Part shown: piece by piece, positions 1 to 11,867 of the stretch
How positions within the stretch are numbered: the stretch's first letter is position 1
How the letters are laid out: the number at the start of each line of letters is the position of its first letter
NCBI GenBank assembly: GCA_013398615.1
Contig: VZSR01003807.1
Coordinates: 2,944,307 to 3,008,306 of the forward strand
Length of the DNA: 64,000 nucleotides
DNA from: Brachypodius melanocephalos
Taxonomy: Eukaryota; Chordata; Aves; Passeriformes; Pycnonotidae
Reading direction: 5' to 3'
Position numbers and translations under genes: made by a program
Notes under the pieces: model-generated
Seen by the model: only the letters and a program-made list of their open reading frames with translations
Database searches by the model: none
What the model was told of the DNA's origin: nothing

Positions 1-751
1 CTGCATCACTGTCATTCTGATAAAAAGACTGCAGAAACTCTGCTCACTGGGGATACTGCAGTCGCTAAGCCTGCTGAATATCTGCAGTAGGCAAGTCACT
101 GACTAAAATACTTACCATAAAAGGCTGTCAGCAAGGATCATACTGTGAGACCGTGGATCAGCATCACCAGTTCTGCTTAATATCTAAGACATCAGACTTT
201 GTCAAAATTTGTACTCCCACCTTTCTCAAACCACTCTTAATACACGACTGCTCACCTTTCTACACTGTTTAATATTTTATTCAGCCTTAAAAGACTTGTG
301 TGGTGAAGCTTCTGGTAACTCCTTTGGGAGACTACGGCATAGTGTTAAAAATCCTCAGTTAGGAAACGTTTCCTGATATCCAGCCTAGATTTCTCATTTT
401 CATCTGATTAATTCTAGTTACCCCACTGAGTTTATGCCCATCAAACACCTGCAGCCTGGTATAGTGTGTCTTGCTTTTAATTGACATTTAGACCTTCCCA
501 TATATACCTATATATAGCTCTTTAATCTTTTAATTCCACTGTCTCTCACTGGAGACATATTTTAGTGTGCTAAGGTAGTTTTGCATTTTTTCTTGCAGCA
601 AAGCCAATGATTATTGTATTTTGAACTAATATGCATGAAAGCAAACTGCGACAAGATTATAGGCTTATTTAAAAACAAAATCCATTTCTCAGTCTTCAGT
701 CTAAAACCAAATATTCTACTAATCACATGCTTTGAGTTATAATCTACTTAC
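1..751. other. PCNX2 intron (partial, at the window edge)
   Basis: AT-rich intronic sequence with no recognisable repeat or open frame. The GTAAGT donor at 750-751 marks its start on the minus strand. Confidence 0.8.
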
Positions 752-893
752 TGTGTACCAAGCTTCTTGTATTTACTAATTGAGAAAGCATCAATGGTGA
801 GTGCATTCAGTATTATGGCTGGATATAAAATGTATTTCTCAAAGCACTGTAGCCACACATAAAGCCTTTCAAACCACATCAAATGAGCAGCAT
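752..893 (-). CDS. PCNX2: PCNX2 exon: HLMWFERLYVWLQCFEKYILYP (142 nt, phase 1 to 2), last exon in the window
   Basis: The acceptor is CATTTCAG; AT completes an Asp codon, so the joined text is EVR-D-AAHLMWFERLYVW. It continues LQCFEKYILYPAIILNALTI and DAFSISKYKKLGT with a split CA| codon (His or Gln). The donor is CACA|GTAAGTAG. The segment is amphipathic to hydrophobic and matches PCNX2. No trace of the next expected exon (WDIFLMIIAGMKLL in mammals) is seen between 1 and 751, so it lies outside. Confidence 0.95.
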
Positions 894-2991
894 CTGAAAT
901 GGAAATTCAGATAACAGATCGTGTCATCAAATCATCAGCATTTTTTGCACTGGAGTACCACAGAAGACACAAGATAGCTCACATTAATAAATACAGTCAA
1001 CCAATTAATTTATGAAACAATGGAATTCATAATTCTTTGGCAATAGAGAATTTTATTTTGTCCTCTGAGTTTACAGAGTATCTGTTTTGCTGCTTATAAC
1101 TGCACTCCTGAGACACACTCAGAAAAAAAAAAAGATAGTATATGCTAGATGGTAGTTTTTACATAATCCAATTATTTAGTCAGTATATTAAATAGTACTC
1201 TCAGTGGATGTAATGACCCCAGAGAGGTCCTCTCCAGCTCTGGTACCAACCTGCTGAATCACCTAGAAAACCTCATTTGAACTTGGTGCCTCTACCTCCC
1301 CATCTTATAGTAGCAAAACTCTGTTCATTAGACTGTAAATTATCATTGACCTCACTGATAAATGAAACACCCTTGAGATCTAAAGACTGAAGAATTACCA
1401 GGAGCTAGAAACTGTCAGATGTTTCCCAAAACACTTAAACAGACACTGTAAGAAGTGTCTGCCAGGATCACATCTCACATCATTCCTCTCTAAAGAATAG
1501 CTTTTTATTTCAGTAGGCTTTTCTAACAATATCACAGTGCTTAATGTATTAAACAAGAACCAAGTGCTCCATGCAATTCAACTGCTATGACAACTTAGGT
1601 GAACCGAGTACAGAAACATTTGTGTACAGACAAAAGCAATGCCTTTTTCCTCAAAGCTCAGCTAGACAAGGTTATGAGAAAAACAGTGAACACAAAAAGG
1701 CAGAACTTGGTATTAACCCAGAAATAAAAATGCCAGCTACTGAATCTCCAATAATTATCCTTGCAAAATGAACACAATTATATATAGACACCCCTCTCTT
1801 CCATACACCCCTTTTCAATGACAGATAAAGAAGACATCTTGAATCAAAGGATTTCTGCATTCTACAGGCACAGTTCTATATTGCATAGGCTAAGAGAAAG
1901 ATCTAAAAGCAATCCTTCTAAATTAGGTTGAAGTAATGCTTTGCCAGTACCTTAAGCTAAGGCAATGGTCTTGAAAAAAAACCCCTTCAGAAAATATATT
2001 TAACTTCTGTTTCTTGCTATAACATAAAAAATATGTCCTCTTCATTACCTAAAGGCCACCTCCTAAAATTTCATACACACAGTAAAATGTCCATCTTGGA
2101 AACTAGCTGTTATTCCCCACTACTCTCTCCTCCTGCTGAGCTCAAGAATTTCAGCCATGTCCAAAGCTGTGCTCTATGTAAGAGCTCAAGCTTCAGTAAA
2201 GAGATAAGCATATCACACAAACCAACAGAAGGTGGGTGTAGGAACAGAGAGAGATCTGTTCAGACAATAGAGACAGAAAAAAGAGCTCATTCAGAGAGGT
2301 GCAGGGAAAGATGTGGATGACTTGAAAGTGGCTTACATGAACCTGTGGGGTATAAAAGCAGTAGTGGGGAGGAAGAAGAAGAAACAGCCTATTATATCAG
2401 GGTTTCTTTCTCATTTAGTCCCGCACTAGGTTCTATGTATCTATTATAGCATAAGCTCATACATCTTGACCTAAGCCTTTCATCCTGCCAAGACAAGGAC
2501 AAGTAATAACTGAGATATTTCACAGGGCCATCTCAAGAACTGGTGTGGCAATTGCTATTCTGTGGAACACCTTAAAGTTCAAGCAGCTCATCCAGTCTAT
2601 GCAACAGTAATAAACTTGTGGAATTGCCACTGCCAGTTGTTTGTCTAATTGCAAGCAGTCATTTGTCTTTCAATAGCACTACCCTTGCCAAAAAATAGAT
2701 TAAAATCTGTGCACATAAAATAAAATCTAAAAACTCCTCACAGACATCTTATTTTGTGTACTTGTCCTTTCATTGTCTGCACCTGACAACTGTGGGGCAC
2801 TATTGTTCTTTTTCCAAGTTTCTCTTTCTATACAAACAGGTAGCATTTTAAAGTTTAGTTCCTACATTTTTATTACAGGACAAAAGAAAGAAGACAGCCT
2901 GTCAGACATATCTATCAAAGGGATTACCTTTTCCACAGTCTGTCTCATCTCAGACATGATAAAAAACCTCTGCAGCAGCCTACGGGACTGA

Positions 2992-2992
2992 A

Positions 2993-3022
<30 letters not shown>
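2992..3022. repeat. (AT)n microsatellite followed by a short (AC)n
   Basis: About 12 perfect AT dinucleotides run into ACACACA. Likely polymorphic in length. Confidence 0.95.
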
Positions 3023-3024
<2 letters not shown>

Positions 3025-4251
3025 TCGTTTTTAACTTTTGTTTTCTAACACACAACACCAGCTACATTGCAATAATACTTAGACCCCAAAGTACAGGAAT
3101 GGACCACATATAAATGAGGACTGCAAAACAAGCAAAAAAAAGACTGTTCCCCACAGTGGGCAGCACGAGAAATGCAGCTGGATCTCAAAACAGAAAGAAA
3201 TCCACGGCGGATATTGGTCCAGCAGGTCCCTACCTTCAACCTATTCAAATGCTGAGTCACTGCATTTAGGAAAACAATGTTTTCTGACAAATGAAGACAG
3301 ACTTAATCAGGACAAGGCAAAGAAATCCTACAGTGGTCTGTTATGATTAAGTGGTGAAACAAACAGTGCAACTTGGGTATTTATCAGAATTACTGGTTAT
3401 CAGAGATAGGAAGTCCTGGACACTGTTTTCAGCTGGGCGTGGTGCTTAACAATATTTATATATTTATTATACCTTCCTTGGCATATTGCAGTAAAAGTTA
3501 AAAGGCAACCTTCAATCAAGTCTCTTGGGTATGTTTTTCATACCAAACCCTTGTTTGAAAAGTAATCATTTTGAAACACATAATTTTTTTTTTAATAAAA
3601 AAGATTTAAATCCTTAATGTATGGTTTTCCAGAGAGTGATCTGAACTCTTTTGCAGTCTAGTTGAAGAATAAAGTCCCTCAACAGACTGTTCTGCAAATG
3701 CTGCTTTCAAACACTTCAGAAACATATATTGAGAATTATTAAGGCGTGGGATCCATCAAGAAATGACAAGCAAGCTTTTGGCTGGTAGCAAAGGCAGAAG
3801 AGAGCTGGGGTGGAGGGGGGAAGCTTTGCTTCTCAAAGCACACTGCCTGCTTCAGAAATAACTCTACCAGAACACCAAATCAGATCTCAACATACTGAAA
3901 TATTGACTGATATTTACATGTATCAAGGCACTACCCACTGAAGCCAGCAGACATCAGCAAGAACACATGTTAATGAAAATTTCAGTTCTTTTCAATTTTA
4001 ATATTTCTCTAGAAGTGTTACAATTGAAATTAGAACACCTAAATTGCACTATATTTGCTGATATGTCAGAAAGTAGAAAAAAATCTGCATCAATTTCATC
4101 AATCTTTTAAGTTCTTAAATAATGTAGAGTGCCAATGTATTAGGCATGAACTATATCACGTCAAGCATGATAAAAAAAAACCCCATCAAAAATCCACCCA
4201 AACACCACAATTTGAAGCAACCTTTCTTACTGTAAGGATGACTGAATGCTA

Positions 4252-4383
4252 TTACAGGTTGTCCAGAAAGGTTTTATAGTCTCCATGCTTGAAAATATTA
4301 AAAACTGGACATAGCCCCAAGCAACCTGCTCTAGCTGACCCTGCACTGAGCAGGGGCATCAGACCAGACAATCTCCAGACGTG
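4252..4383 (+). mobile_element. CR1-type LINE 3' fragment, plus orientation
   Basis: The text AGGTTGTCCAGAAAGGTTTT, then AGTCTCCATGCTTGAAAATA and GCAACCTGCTCTAGCTGACC, follows the avian CR1 3' region as I know it (GGTTGCCCAGAGAGG..., AGTCTCCATCCTTGGAGATA..., CAACCTGCTCTAGCTGACCC). It is diverged and lacks the terminal ATTCTATG-type tail, so it is an old, truncated copy lying antisense to PCNX2. Confidence 0.8.
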
Positions 4384-4609
4384 CGTGCCTGCCCTCAGCC
4401 CATCTGGGCAGTGGCCTAAGACAACTCCTACAGCTTCACAGATCTGCTGGTTGTGCAGTGAAAAAATTAAAACAATCAGATGTGTGCTACTCAAAAGGGT
4501 CATTCATTCTCCCAGCTCTGTTACTTCTGGATTTTTCTTTTTGGTCTATCAACCCAAGGCAAGCTGGAAGTCATTGCATCCACTGTTTAGAAAAGACTGT
4601 ACTACAAAC

Positions 4610-4760
4610 CTCTCACTTCCCGCTGCTGGTGCTCTTTGCTTTTGAGGATGGGGTGGGAGATCCACAGCCAGGGGTGGTGCTTGCGGAGCTGAGGAAGGAT
4701 GTAATGGGTTACAAATCCCACTGTCCACGCTAAAGCAAACAGGACAATGCTGAGAAATGG
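4610..4760 (-). CDS. PCNX2: PCNX2 exon: membrane segment FLSIVLFALAWTVGFVTHYI plus RKHHPWLWISHP loop (151 nt, phase 0 to 1)
   Basis: The acceptor is TTCTGCTTTGGCCCAG and the donor AGAG|GTTTGT, somewhat weak. The peptide PFLSIVLFALAWTVGFVTHY then ILPQLRKHHPWLWISHPILK and SKEHQQREVR is almost the mammalian PCNX2 sequence (HHPWMWISHPILKNKE, from memory) and clearly different from PCNX1 (KQLPWHCFSHPLLKTLE). This exon is the strongest evidence for the paralogue call. Confidence 0.97.
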
Positions 4761-5255
4761 CTGGGCCAAAGCAGAAAAAAAGGAAACACAGTTACAACTT
4801 GCATACAACGTTTATATATATATTTTTTTAAAAAAAAACCACCCCATTTTTAACAGTTTCTACAATGGTATTTTTGTGCCATTATCCTATGTTCAAATTC
4901 TCGACTCTAGGTGAATCTGGATTTTTACATATGTGTTTTGCACACACAATTAACCAATTTTTTTCCTCCATGATTGGAGGAAAAAAAAGGCAAAATGTCA
5001 GGCTTATTCATTCTGTCCTCTGGGTTCCATATCATAAGGAGGTTTAAGGAAAGAGATGTCAAATAAGTAATACTGAAATTAATATATATATCCAGAAACT
5101 AACTGCTTTGCAGATCTAATAATGTTATCATGACCACTAAATACATTTTCACTAACTTCTCTTCCCACAGTGTCTATTCTTTCCAGTTAAAGCACCTTGT
5201 GGTTTTGCATAAGAGACATAATACCTTAGGGGGGGAAAAAAAGATAGATACACAC
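4761..5255. other. PCNX2 intron, 495 bp, with a short perfect hairpin
   Basis: A short intron between two membrane-segment exons. The only structure of note is the 13-bp inverted repeat at 4958-4987. The rest is unremarkable AT-rich sequence. Confidence 0.8.
4958..4987. repeat. Perfect 13-bp inverted repeat with a 4-nt loop
   Basis: TTTTTTTCCTCCA, loop TGAT, then TGGAGGAAAAAAA. Seven of the 13 pairs are A-T. It lies about 200 nt upstream of the acceptor of the 4610-4760 exon in gene orientation. Confidence 0.9.
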
Positions 5256-5348
5256 CCGTAATGACAGAAACACAGTACTGGCACTGACAGCAAATGACAG
5301 AACAGCAGCTGCTGTGCAGACAATGAGGTCCGATTTCAAGATTTCTTT
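5256..5348 (-). CDS. PCNX2: PCNX2 exon: membrane segment LIVCTAAAVLSFAVSASTVFLSL (93 nt, phase 0 to 0)
   Basis: The acceptor is ATTATTTTCACAG and the donor TACGG|GTGTGT. The 31 codons read KEILKSDLIVCTAAAVLSFA then VSASTVFLSLR, which I match to the PCNX2 block (WDLIVCAVVAVLSFAVSASTVFLSLR in mammals, from memory). This in-frame exon carries a whole hydrophobic segment. The longer open frame here in another phase is a shadow and was not used. Confidence 0.96.
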
Positions 5349-8300
5349 CTGTGAAAATAATTATTTTACACAAAATTAGTAAGGCAGCACTATTTTAACC
5401 AAAGTAAATTACTCTGTTCTCAATTACTTACACTCTGCATTGTGATAGGGCTAATTGGCACTCCCTAATACAAAAGTATTTTCTCCACTCTGCTTTGGGA
5501 AATTATTTCTCCACACTCCAGGTCTGTTGAAGTAATCACATTTAAATTCTTCATGCCTAATTTTTAATTATATTTTTAAATAACAAAGTTATAATATTGG
5601 AGAAATGAAAGCAATACATTTTAATACTGAATCTGATACTGCTGGAGGAATATTACTCTTTTCTAATATGACTTTCTTACTTTTGGGAATCAAAATTCTG
5701 GTTTCATTTCCTATTTTCAAGAACTAGTATTTCTTATCCCCTTTCTCTTGCGTTACAGAAAAACGTCATGCTTTTCCGTAATGTCTTCTGAGACACAACA
5801 TTAATACATTTATTATGTTCTAAAGTGACATGTCCCATTCTCTGATTTTCTTTATTGGAAGTCAAATTGCAGCAAGATTTTGTGAACTTTAGACAAGGCT
5901 TTTTTCCAGTGTCATTGAATGATAATGAAAGGACACATCTGCCTTTATGTAAAGATCTGTAACTATGGTAGGAATAACTTTGTTTCTAAAGACTGGAAAT
6001 ATCTCTGTCTTTACAGCAGGTTTTTCTTGTGATTAAAATGTCATTCTCAGTAAACAAATAAACAAGATAGCTTGTGATCTGTGTGCTCTTCTGAATTGTA
6101 TTTCAGAGGTCACCCAAATGCTTTTGTGAGTAAATGAAAATCTTGTCTTAGATCTATGAGAAGAGCATTTAGGTTCAGCACTCAGTACTGCTGCTAAGTT
6201 ACCAAATGAGAAACTATTTGTAGCTCTTGGTTTAGAACCTGACTTATGCTTTGATTCAAAGATACCTAGAAACAACACTTTTTGTTAGAATCAGAGGTTC
6301 ATCTGACTTCCTGGTGGTGCAGTCAAGGTAGGCTTAATGTATCTCATCAGAGAAAAAGAAAGAACACAAAAATAATGATGGTACGGCAAACCTACAAATA
6401 AAGGAGATAAAAAGAAAGCAGCCAGAACAAGCGAAGAACAGAAGGGTTGCGAATTACCAGGGAAGCTGGTAGCAACCTCTATATTTAGGCTGCCTATCAC
6501 TCCCTGTTATGAAAGATGCTTCTCAGTAAAAGGTCACCAGCATCAGCACTTCCACTTACTGCAGCAACCCTTTGAAATGCAGCAGGACTAAAAAGCCTTC
6601 AGGCTTGGAAAATACTTTTGCTTTGTCCCAGGAGACTCCAATACAGCTTAACTGAAATCTCAAGCGACCGCCATGGTCTTTGCCCTTCCAAGGCTGCTCA
6701 GGAGTATGTACCCACATCCGAAAGAGCAGTGCTCCTACTCTGAGAGCCATCCTCCTCTTGACAGCCCTGTACTCTGCATGGGTTACATTTGGTGGGAAGG
6801 CGTGGGAGCAGAGTTAGGTCTTTTGAACTCCTCCTAACCATATTTCCAAAGCACAGCCCTGCTAGCCTTGCTCCTTGCTGCCGCATTCAACAGAAGAACC
6901 ACAACATGACGGAGCTCACAGGAAAAGCCTTCTCTTCCCTGACCAAACCTTCGCTCCCAGCCTGTCCCCACAGGTCTCTGTTCAGTTCTCTCACAACTTT
7001 CTCTCACTAGCAAGTAGCACTACTGAAAAAAACACAGTCTAATAAAAATGAATAATGGAATTATTACCAATCCATGCAATGGAAATGATTTTTTTAACCT
7101 TTCCAGATATTTTAAAGATGTTGGCATAAAAAATCTATGTAAAACAGCAGTATCTGAGAAAATTAAGCAGTGTCAAATTTATATGGCACTATTTCAGCCC
7201 TTTTGTGAATAAACAGCATGAAAAGTCTTGATCAAGTAATGTTTTCTGCACAGCTGAATTCAACTATTCAATAACCTAAAACAAGCTTCTAAGAACAACA
7301 AACATGCTCCAATCACATTCACAGGCTTTTCTGTACAAGCAAAAAGGCTTACTATTAAAATGACTGATTTCTCTCACAATCAGATGATTGAAGAAGCTGA
7401 CATTTTAAAAACCATGTAAAATAATAAGAATTTAGCTGTAAAATCAGCAGAGGTGATAACGATGCACATTTCAGGGGGTGGTGGCATCCTAACTTTCCAT
7501 TCCAGGCCAGATCACCAAAGAGAATCTTTTCAAACATTACATTCAGAAGGGAACAAACATATTACACGAATTATATTGCACAGGACTTGTATTTCCCATA
7601 TTCCATTTTGCAGGTGTCCTTTTTACTGTGCTCTCATACCTTTTGACAATCCTACACAAAAAAAAAAAAGCCTATGTTTTTAAGGAAATTATTATTATTC
7701 AGATATTCAACCCCAAATTTGACAATTGCCTTCCATTTCTGGCAATATTGAAAGTGTTCAAAGTGTCATATAGGTCCAGGGTTGTCCTTCTGCCCTTGCA
7801 ATGAAGTGTTTGAAAATGTAAATATACTGCTCAGCTGCTGACTTGCTCAACGATCCCCACAGGAGCTCCATCTTGATGTGGCCAACACTTTCAAGTTTCT
7901 CACAATATTCAGGCTTTTTTCCTTCTAAAACAAAGCTGAGCAGGGGTTGCCTCTGTTCCATGTGACTGTACAGGGGACAGGGTCCCCCAGGAAATGGCAG
8001 TGATCTCTCTGGCTAAGAGGGACTCACAGATCTTCTCCAGGAGAAAACCTTGGGCTTCTACCTGCTGGGGATGGATCTGTGGCTTCTGGCCTTCCTGTGG
8101 AAGGCAGATAGCTCCTGAAAAGCATGTACCTACCTTTGACCCAACTGTCTAAAGCAGGATTTTGGATGTCATTTCCAAGGCCAGGAAATTATGAGTTGAA
8201 TACTGAATAGCTCTATAGTGTGATGCTTGAGCCCTTCACTACAGTTGGTCCAAAAATGTAAAAGTTAAGCTCTATTCACAGTTCAAATCTCTCCAGTGAG

Positions 8301-8360
8301 AGATAGTCACTGTTACAGTTTGGGCTGAAAGCCATTCTACACTCTCCATTTTACACTCAA

Positions 8361-8399
8361 GGAAAGAAAAAAAAAAAAAGAAAAAAAAAAAAAAAGAAA
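8361..8399. repeat. A-rich tract interrupted by single G residues
   Basis: Poly(A) broken by G. It could be a decayed retroposon tail, but I see no recognisable element beside it. Confidence 0.85.
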
Positions 8400-8490
8400 C
8401 CCCGAACCAACACTACTACCTTTCATGCCTTGGGAATTTCACAAGCAGAACCTATTAGAGTGGTACTTTTTTTTGTTTTCATTGTTATCA

Positions 8491-8562
8491 CAGAATCATA
8501 GATTTGTTTATGTGGAAAAGATGTTTAAAATCATCAAGTCAAACCATTATTTTCAATTAGGT
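8491..8562 (-). mobile_element. CR1-type LINE 3' end, minus orientation, old
   Basis: CACAGAATCATAGATTTGTT followed by GGAAAAGATGTTTAAAATCA and TCAAGTCAAACCA is the reverse complement of the standard CR1 terminus (tail ATTCTATGATTCTGTG; GATGATCTTAAAGGTC before it). Only about 70 bp are recognisable. This copy runs in the same sense as PCNX2. Confidence 0.75.
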
Positions 8563-11500
8563 TTTTGAAGCTTTGTACAAATCCTTTTATTAGCTATCTA
8601 AATGTTTGTACTAAAGACCAGGAAGGAACCTTGAGTTTGAATGTAACACATTATCACCCTCAGGCCACTGCTTAATCTAGTAATCAGCCATGTGGATGCC
8701 TACAGAAATTAATTATAATGGTAGGAAGCTCTATTCTCAAAGTTGAATGGTCAATTATCAATCACAGCTGCTTCATAATTCAGGCTTGCAAAGCTGGCAA
8801 TTCTTACACAGCTATTCAAGGAAAGGAAAAGGGTAAAAGTCACGTAAATAAACATTAGAGATGCTGTATTTATTACTCCCAACATAATGCAAAGCCATCC
8901 AGAAAACAATACATCAATTTTCAGTATTAACATTGTTTGCTTTCAGCTCCTTGAGAAAGTGATTTGGTTCTGCATGCCTTTGGCTTTTTGATTAAAATGG
9001 GTCTTATTTAAACAGTGTTATGTAGACCACATGTCACCAAGGCAAGGCTGGCTTGTGTTGCATCCTGCCATCTCTTGCCACTGACAGGGGTTAGGAATAC
9101 TTTCCTTGCAGGGGAGCACTTCAAGAAAAAATGAACTACCATCATGAAATCTCTTCCCAATACTGACATATTGTTTCACCCAGCTTTTGAACTGTTTAAA
9201 GACCCCCTTAAAAATTTTCTGGAAATTATTTTAAATCGGCTTTGAAGAGCCAGCCAAGTCTATATCCTAAACATGACTGCTATTGCCGAAGCAGGTCAGC
9301 AAGGACTATGGCTTGATTGAGCTCCTTGAACTCGATGCACGTGCATTTTCTCCTGCCTCAGCTCTTCCCCACTTGCCCTATCAGCACTGCATTGGTGAGA
9401 CAGCACTGGGAGTCTCCTTGGTGCTTAACTGAGACAGAGGTACCAGATAACACAAGGGTTAGACAAAGTGCCCACATTAATCAGAAACTGCCCTCTCTTT
9501 CTTCAGCTAATTTCTTCAAAATTAGCACTGCTAATTGACATAGTAAGCACTTTTGCTTACAATTTTTATAGATTGAAGAAAGCCCAGACAGAGGAAAAAA
9601 AAATAAGGTAAAGAACTAGTAAGCTCCAGCAACACTGAAGGAAAGCAGCTCTGCCTAATAGCAGCAGCAGGATGCAGTATCAAATGTACAGAGCAGAAAA
9701 GAGCCAATTCCCAAACCCAGGTATTTCCTGGAAAGGTGCCAGGAAGCCCACTTAATTAATCCTAGAAGTGTGACAAAATGTGACAGGAATGAAGCATTGT
9801 GAAGGAAAGAACTGAAGTCCTGTGTCTGGCAAATCCCAGTGCAGTTATCCCTGTACTTCTGCACCTTCCACCCATTGGCTCAAGGGCCCAAGTGCAGCTG
9901 TGCAGTGTTAGTGTAAGACAGCAGATCCCTGTCCACGTCACTGATGCAAAAATTGTTACAGTCTGCAGAATTACTCCATTCTGAAAATACAGCCAGGATC
10001 TTAGATGCAGATTTTTTTTTCCACTATTTTTGGGTTTTGTTTTCAATATATTAAAGCCTTGCTCAAGGTTTCCCTCTGCACTGTGAAATGGAACCAGTGA
10101 AGTGGACAGCTGCAGTAACTGCTTCAGTCCCCAGGCTGGACTCCATCTGCAGAACAGATGAGATCAGATTCTGTACTCATCCAAGAAAGGCACTATCAGC
10201 AAAAGACAGAACTACAGGAGCATGAGAAGCTTTCCATTATTATGCCATACAGTCCCCATGTACAAGAACAGAATGTCAATGAACCATGGCAATAACCTAC
10301 ACACCACAAATACCACAGAATACAGCAAAATTCTAACAAAAATACTTTATTTCTTTACTCTATTTCTAGATGTATATTTTTATTCCAGTATCAACTGTTG
10401 CAAACGGTTTAGTTTGCAAGAAAATGTAGCTCAATACAAGCAATAAGAAATAGCCATATCACTTAATCTTATGTAGGCCCTATTAGAGGAAGCACCTTAA
10501 AATAACATTATACATGGTAAAAATGACAATCTAAGCAGCAACTTAGAAAAGTAGAAAACACTGGTAGTGTGGGATCAATGCATATGTTGAATTTAGGCTG
10601 TGTAACACCTTATAAAATGCCTAAGAAATGATTCAAGACGTACATGAGAGATGCATCCCTTCGAAGGGACATCTGGAGGCCAGTAGGAACTATGGACTCC
10701 CAGGTCAAAAGGCAGGTAAAAAAGGCAGTCTATCTTCCAGAAACTCTGAATGCTCCTGGGTTTCAGAGAACATTTAGAAGTTTAAGAATAGCTGCCTAGG
10801 TTGCAAATGCTCAGATGCAGGTGCTGGGGATGTGGTCAGGAGGAAGAGCTGTCTGACAGCCAGCAGGCAGGACAGTTCACATGAGTGATAAATGACAAAC
10901 ACCCCTTAGCATTTCTGGAAACTTGATGATCTTCCCACATGAACGCCTTATAAGATCAGCCTCCCCTGGGTAACAGCAAACATTTTTTTAATATAAAAAG
11001 ACACAAAAAGGAAGATGGGTCACTTCATGATGTTTATGCTGAAGTGAGAAATAAGCTGACACAAACTTACAGCTTCCTGCCAGACAGTAGTAAATAAAGA
11101 GCCTGCCAAGCAAAGAAGAGATGATGAGATGGCAATGCTTGGCACTAGGCATGTACCTTCCTCTCCCATACTAGCCCAGTTTCATGTGCTTCTTCTACCT
11201 CTAGGTGCCAAGTCTGACAGTGTGCTCCACTTGGCTCAGCCGGGGTGGAGGGCACACAGTCAACAGTATTTCCTGGCACAGAAAAGACATTCCTGAAACA
11301 CAGGGAGCCCTAGCCATAGGAAAATAAAGAATAACGGCTGTTTTAAACACATGTAATTCTGTGGACTGAATCCTCTTTCTCTCCAGCGCAGAGTTTGGCA
11401 GGACTGCTCATCTTTTTGAATGCTTCTTGAACAATCCAGCCTACCTCGGACACACCAGATTATCAGCTTGTAACTCTGTGCACAGAACCTGCATTAGTTC

Positions 11501-11770
11501 TCTGTGTACTAGGATGACAGATGTCCCACTCCCCAAGCTCTAAGCATTTCCCATGGACTACATTAAAGAATCAATGTGGCAGAGCCCTTCAAAGGAGCCC
11601 TTCAGAAAGGAAAATGGTGTGTATCCCCCTTCTCACTGCTGGCCTCTCTGTAAAGATCATCTATCTGTGCTTTTAGCAATTTAAATGACAATATTTACAA
11701 GGTTCCTCAGTGGGCAAAATGGATGAGAGAGAGAGCTTTGAACAGAAAGTAATGAAAGAAAAAGCCTTAC

Positions 11771-11867
11771 CACTGATTCTCTCATTTTTTCTGGGAGTGG
11801 ATCTTCTGATGAATCTTCAAATCGCTGGCGTAGATAGTGAGGGACATATTTACACTGAATAAGGGAT
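11771..11867 (-). CDS. PCNX2: PCNX2 exon: cytosolic-type loop SLIQCKY...DPLPEKMRESV (97 nt, phase 2 to 0)
   Basis: The acceptor follows a T-rich tract (TTTTTTTTTTAAACAG) and the donor is AGTG|GTAAGG. The peptide SLIQCKYVPHYLRQRFEDSS then EDPLPEKMRESV fits the pecanex loop SLxQxKxxP...DPLPEKxRxSV between membrane segments. The middle, HYLRQRFEDSSE, is the poorly conserved part. It is hydrophilic throughout. Confidence 0.96.

Larger units (their letters stand above)
894..4609. other. PCNX2 intron, 3716 bp
   Basis: Holds an (AT)n microsatellite near 2992-3016 and a CR1 fragment near 4252-4383. No coding signal: the small open frames at 1571-2320 and 2773-3290 show no family similarity and no splice support. 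Confidence 0.8.
5349..11770. other. PCNX2 intron, 6422 bp
   Basis: Contains an A-rich tract (8361-8399), an old CR1 3' end (8491-8562) and a 14-bp perfect palindrome TCCCTTCGAAGGGA at 10656-10669. The many 60-95 codon open frames on both strands have no splice support or recognisable similarity. Confidence 0.75.

Noticed and set aside
5152..5373. 73-codon minus-strand open frame over the 5256-5348 exon
   Set aside because: It is a frame shadow. The family match (SDLIVCTAAAVLSFAVSAST) is in another frame.
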